Translations under genes and position numbers: made by a program
The notes under the pieces: model-generated
What the model saw: the letters and a program-made list of their open reading frames with translations, nothing else
Databases searched by the model: none
Told to the model about the DNA's origin: nothing
NCBI GenBank assembly: GCA_046760105.1
Contig: JBHIDJ010000147.1
Location: forward strand, 1-7,162
DNA from: JBHIDJ01 sp046760105
Lineage (GTDB): Bacteria > Pseudomonadota > Gammaproteobacteria > Acidiferrobacterales > SPGG2
Length of the DNA: 7,162 nt
Direction: 5' to 3'
Shown here: one piece after another, positions 5,876 through 7,162 of the stretch
Numbering within the stretch: the first letter of the stretch is position 1
How the letters are laid out: each line of letters starts with the position of its first letter

Positions 5876-6751
5876 CTATCGCTTCTGGGTGTCGGAACCC
5901 TCGAGGTCCGACAGCTTCGTATGCGCGGGCTTGCCCTGGACGCCTTTGTAGAGAACCCCTTGGCGCAGCTTCATAATACGGGTATGTTCGGCCACCGCCG
6001 CCGGGTCCATATCGGCCTTCGGCGGGGTTTCGTGGATGAAGTGGCCGAACTTGTCCTCGCCGCGAACAAGCCAGGCGCTATCGTAGCTGGTGTTGATCTG
6101 TTTGACGTGCGGCGCGATGTAACGGATGGCAACGCCAATCCGCCGATAATCACAACGGTTCGGCTCGGAACCGTGTATTGTACGAATGTTGTGCAGTGAT
6201 ACTTCGCCGGGTTCGAGCACCAAACACACGGCTTTACTTGCATCTACGTCGACGGCGATTTCCTGGCCCCGAGTTAGCAGGTTATCCTTCGCTAGCGTGT
6301 CGCGGTGCAGAAGCTGCTCGAGCTTGTGGCTACCCCGGATCATCTTCATGCAACCGCTCTCCCGCGTGGACGGAGACAGCGCCACCCATGCAGTGACCAC
6401 GTCGGGCTTGTCCAATCCCCAGTAGGTCGAATCCTGATGCCAAGAGACGAAGCTCGGGTCGTTCGCATCCTTTACGAACAAGCTGACGCCCCATACGAAG
6501 ATATCGGAACCCAGCACGTCCTCGATTGCATCAAGCACTTTCACATGACGGGCCAGGTCTGCGGCCCAGGTTTGCAACAGATACAGCTTCTGGCCCTTGG
6601 AGAGTTCGTACCAGCCGTCGTGGGCCTCCTCGTAGGCCTCGAACCGCCGCCGAAAATCAGCGGCTTCCTCACGCGAAAGCGCGCGGATCGGGGCATAGAA
6701 GCCATCCTCCTTGTAACGATGGACCTGGTTTTCGGTGAGTAGCTTAGGCAC
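5876..6751 (-). CDS. Phytanoyl-CoA dioxygenase (PhyH) family protein
   Basis: This 291-residue protein carries the Fe(II)/2-oxoglutarate oxygenase facial triad. H105 and D107 lie in SWHQDSTYWG, and the distal H193 in LHNIRTIHGSEPNR; R204 in DYRRIG probably binds 2-oxoglutarate. Family-typical W122-V-A-L and GCMKMIRGSHK segments lie between, and the whole fits a single double-stranded beta-helix domain. Such enzymes hydroxylate C-H bonds using O2 and 2-oxoglutarate; substrates across the family range from phytanoyl-CoA to ectoine and many unknowns, and none can be named here. The start is GTG at 6751-6749. AGGAA lies 3 nt upstream, and an in-frame TAG just before it rules out an earlier start. 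The stop is TAG at 5878-5876. The gene converges with the alcohol dehydrogenase gene and diverges from the VOC gene. Confidence 0.93.
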   Translation of the reverse strand: MPKLLTENQVHRYKEDGFYAPIRALSREEAADFRRRFEAYEEAHDGWYELSKGQKLYLLQTWAADLARHVKVLDAIEDVLGSDIFVWGVSLFVKDANDPSFVSWHQDSTYWGLDKPDVVTAWVALSPSTRESGCMKMIRGSHKLEQLLHRDTLAKDNLLTRGQEIAVDVDASKAVCLVLEPGEVSLHNIRTIHGSEPNRCDYRRIGVAIRYIAPHVKQINTSYDSAWLVRGEDKFGHFIHETPPKADMDPAAVAEHTRIMKLRQGVLYKGVQGKPAHTKLSDLEGSDTQKR

Positions 6752-6920
6752 GGCTTCCTACTCGCAGATTTGCAACTGATTGAAGAATATCAGTAAATAG
6801 GAGGTCGGAGTAGAGAGCGGCAGCCCTTCGACCGCGTTTTTTACCCAAGTGCACCGGATTTCCTATTCGAGTGGGCCGTCGCCTATGCTAAGTCAACCCG
6901 CAATCAAAGGAGGAGACACC
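6752..6920. promoter_or_regulatory. Divergent intergenic region with candidate plus-strand promoter
   Basis: This 169-bp gap lies between the divergent PhyH and VOC genes and should hold promoters for both. A plausible sigma70-type plus-strand site is TTGCAA (6770-6775), an 18-bp spacer, then TAAATA (6794-6799), leaving a leader of about 115 nt. No convincing minus-strand promoter was found. A strong Shine-Dalgarno sequence AAGGAGG (6907-6913) lies 7 nt before the VOC start at 6921. No heptad repeats are present here. Confidence 0.35.
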
Positions 6921-7162
6921 ATGGGTCTCACGGGGATAAACCATTTAGCATTCATCACGAATGACATGGAGAAAACCATCCGCTTTTACCGCGACCTTTT
7001 AGGTATGGAACTCGCTGCCGGTATAGGTCATGACGGCTACCGTCATTACTTCTTCAAGTTTGGCAATAATCACGTCGCGTTTTTTGAATATGAAGGCGCG
7101 CGGCCGATGGTGCGGAAATTCCATGGCGTGAAGACCGAGGAGCCTCTGGGTTTTGATCACGT
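6921..7162 (+). CDS. VOC (glyoxalase/extradiol dioxygenase-fold) protein, 3' end cut by window edge
   Basis: The first 80 codons are visible. They begin GLTGINHLAFITNDMEKTIR and continue with FYRDLLGMEL, the classic first beta-alpha-beta module of the vicinal oxygen chelate superfamily. H8 is the expected first metal ligand. E56 in FFEYEG is a candidate second ligand of this module, and the FDH at 78-80 probably opens the next module with another His. Members include glyoxalase I, fosfomycin resistance proteins, methylmalonyl-CoA epimerase and ring-cleaving dioxygenases; the visible part does not decide between them. The ATG at 6921 is well supported by AAGGAGG 7 nt upstream. The gene diverges from the PhyH oxygenase gene, so the two may share regulation. 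Confidence 0.9.
   Translation, partial: MGLTGINHLAFITNDMEKTIRFYRDLLGMELAAGIGHDGYRHYFFKFGNNHVAFFEYEGARPMVRKFHGVKTEEPLGFDH

Noticed and set aside
5921..6742. Plus-strand open frames of up to 145 codons opposite the PhyH gene
   Set aside because: They are antisense shadows of a gene with an intact HxD...H triad and a supported start. They show no motif of their own.
6817..6842. GCGG/CCGC hairpin followed by a T-run, resembling a terminator
   Set aside because: The stem is only 4 bp with an 11-nt loop, and it lies in a divergent intergenic region where no transcript is expected to end.

Overview
The window looks like an accessory, oxidative-catabolism locus of an aerobic, moderately GC-rich bacterium. 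The gene mix (isocitrate/isopropylmalate-type dehydrogenase, xanthine dehydrogenase-family molybdenum hydroxylase, HutZ-type protein, zinc alcohol dehydrogenase, PhyH oxygenase, VOC protein) suggests a proteobacterium or a metabolically similar uncultured lineage. Taxonomy cannot be fixed from the sequence alone. No rRNA, tRNA, transposase, CRISPR array or phage gene was seen.

Layout. (1) 1-1041, minus strand: a nearly complete beta-decarboxylating hydroxyacid dehydrogenase that runs off the left edge. It has a strong Shine-Dalgarno sequence, but the only well-placed initiation codon is ATT. (2) 1042-1150: a divergent intergenic region with a consensus -10 box on the minus strand and helically phased CGCTT repeats. 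(3) 1151-3472, plus: a molybdopterin-binding large subunit with a PYRGAGR active-site loop (form II-like, not a CO dehydrogenase), without its usual FeS and FAD subunits nearby. (4) 3478-4011, plus: a HutZ/PNPOx-fold protein starting 5 nt after the previous stop. (5) 3990-4180: an inverted array of degenerate 7-bp units (CAAGNNN, then CTTGNNN). (6) about 4192-4530, plus: a small DUF2470 protein. (7) 4588-5694, plus: a zinc-dependent alcohol dehydrogenase with all Zn ligands. (8) 5688-5800: a second inverted heptad array of the same kind. (9) 5876-6751, minus: a PhyH-family Fe(II)/2-oxoglutarate dioxygenase. (10) 6752-6920: a second divergent intergenic region. (11) 6921 to the right edge, plus: the start of a VOC-family protein.

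Working together. The dehydrogenase, Mo-hydroxylase and alcohol dehydrogenase would fit successive oxidations of a small organic substrate, with the PhyH and VOC proteins as further oxygenase or lyase chemistry. No substrate can be named. The Mo-hydroxylase and hutZ-like genes are probably co-transcribed.

The most unusual content is the pair of heptad-repeat inverted arrays. In each, the reading frame upstream ends inside the array and a TAAG-type unit supplies its TAA stop. The first array lies between a HutZ domain and a DUF2470 domain that share a reading frame, and it appears to have replaced the C-terminal tail of the HutZ-like protein.
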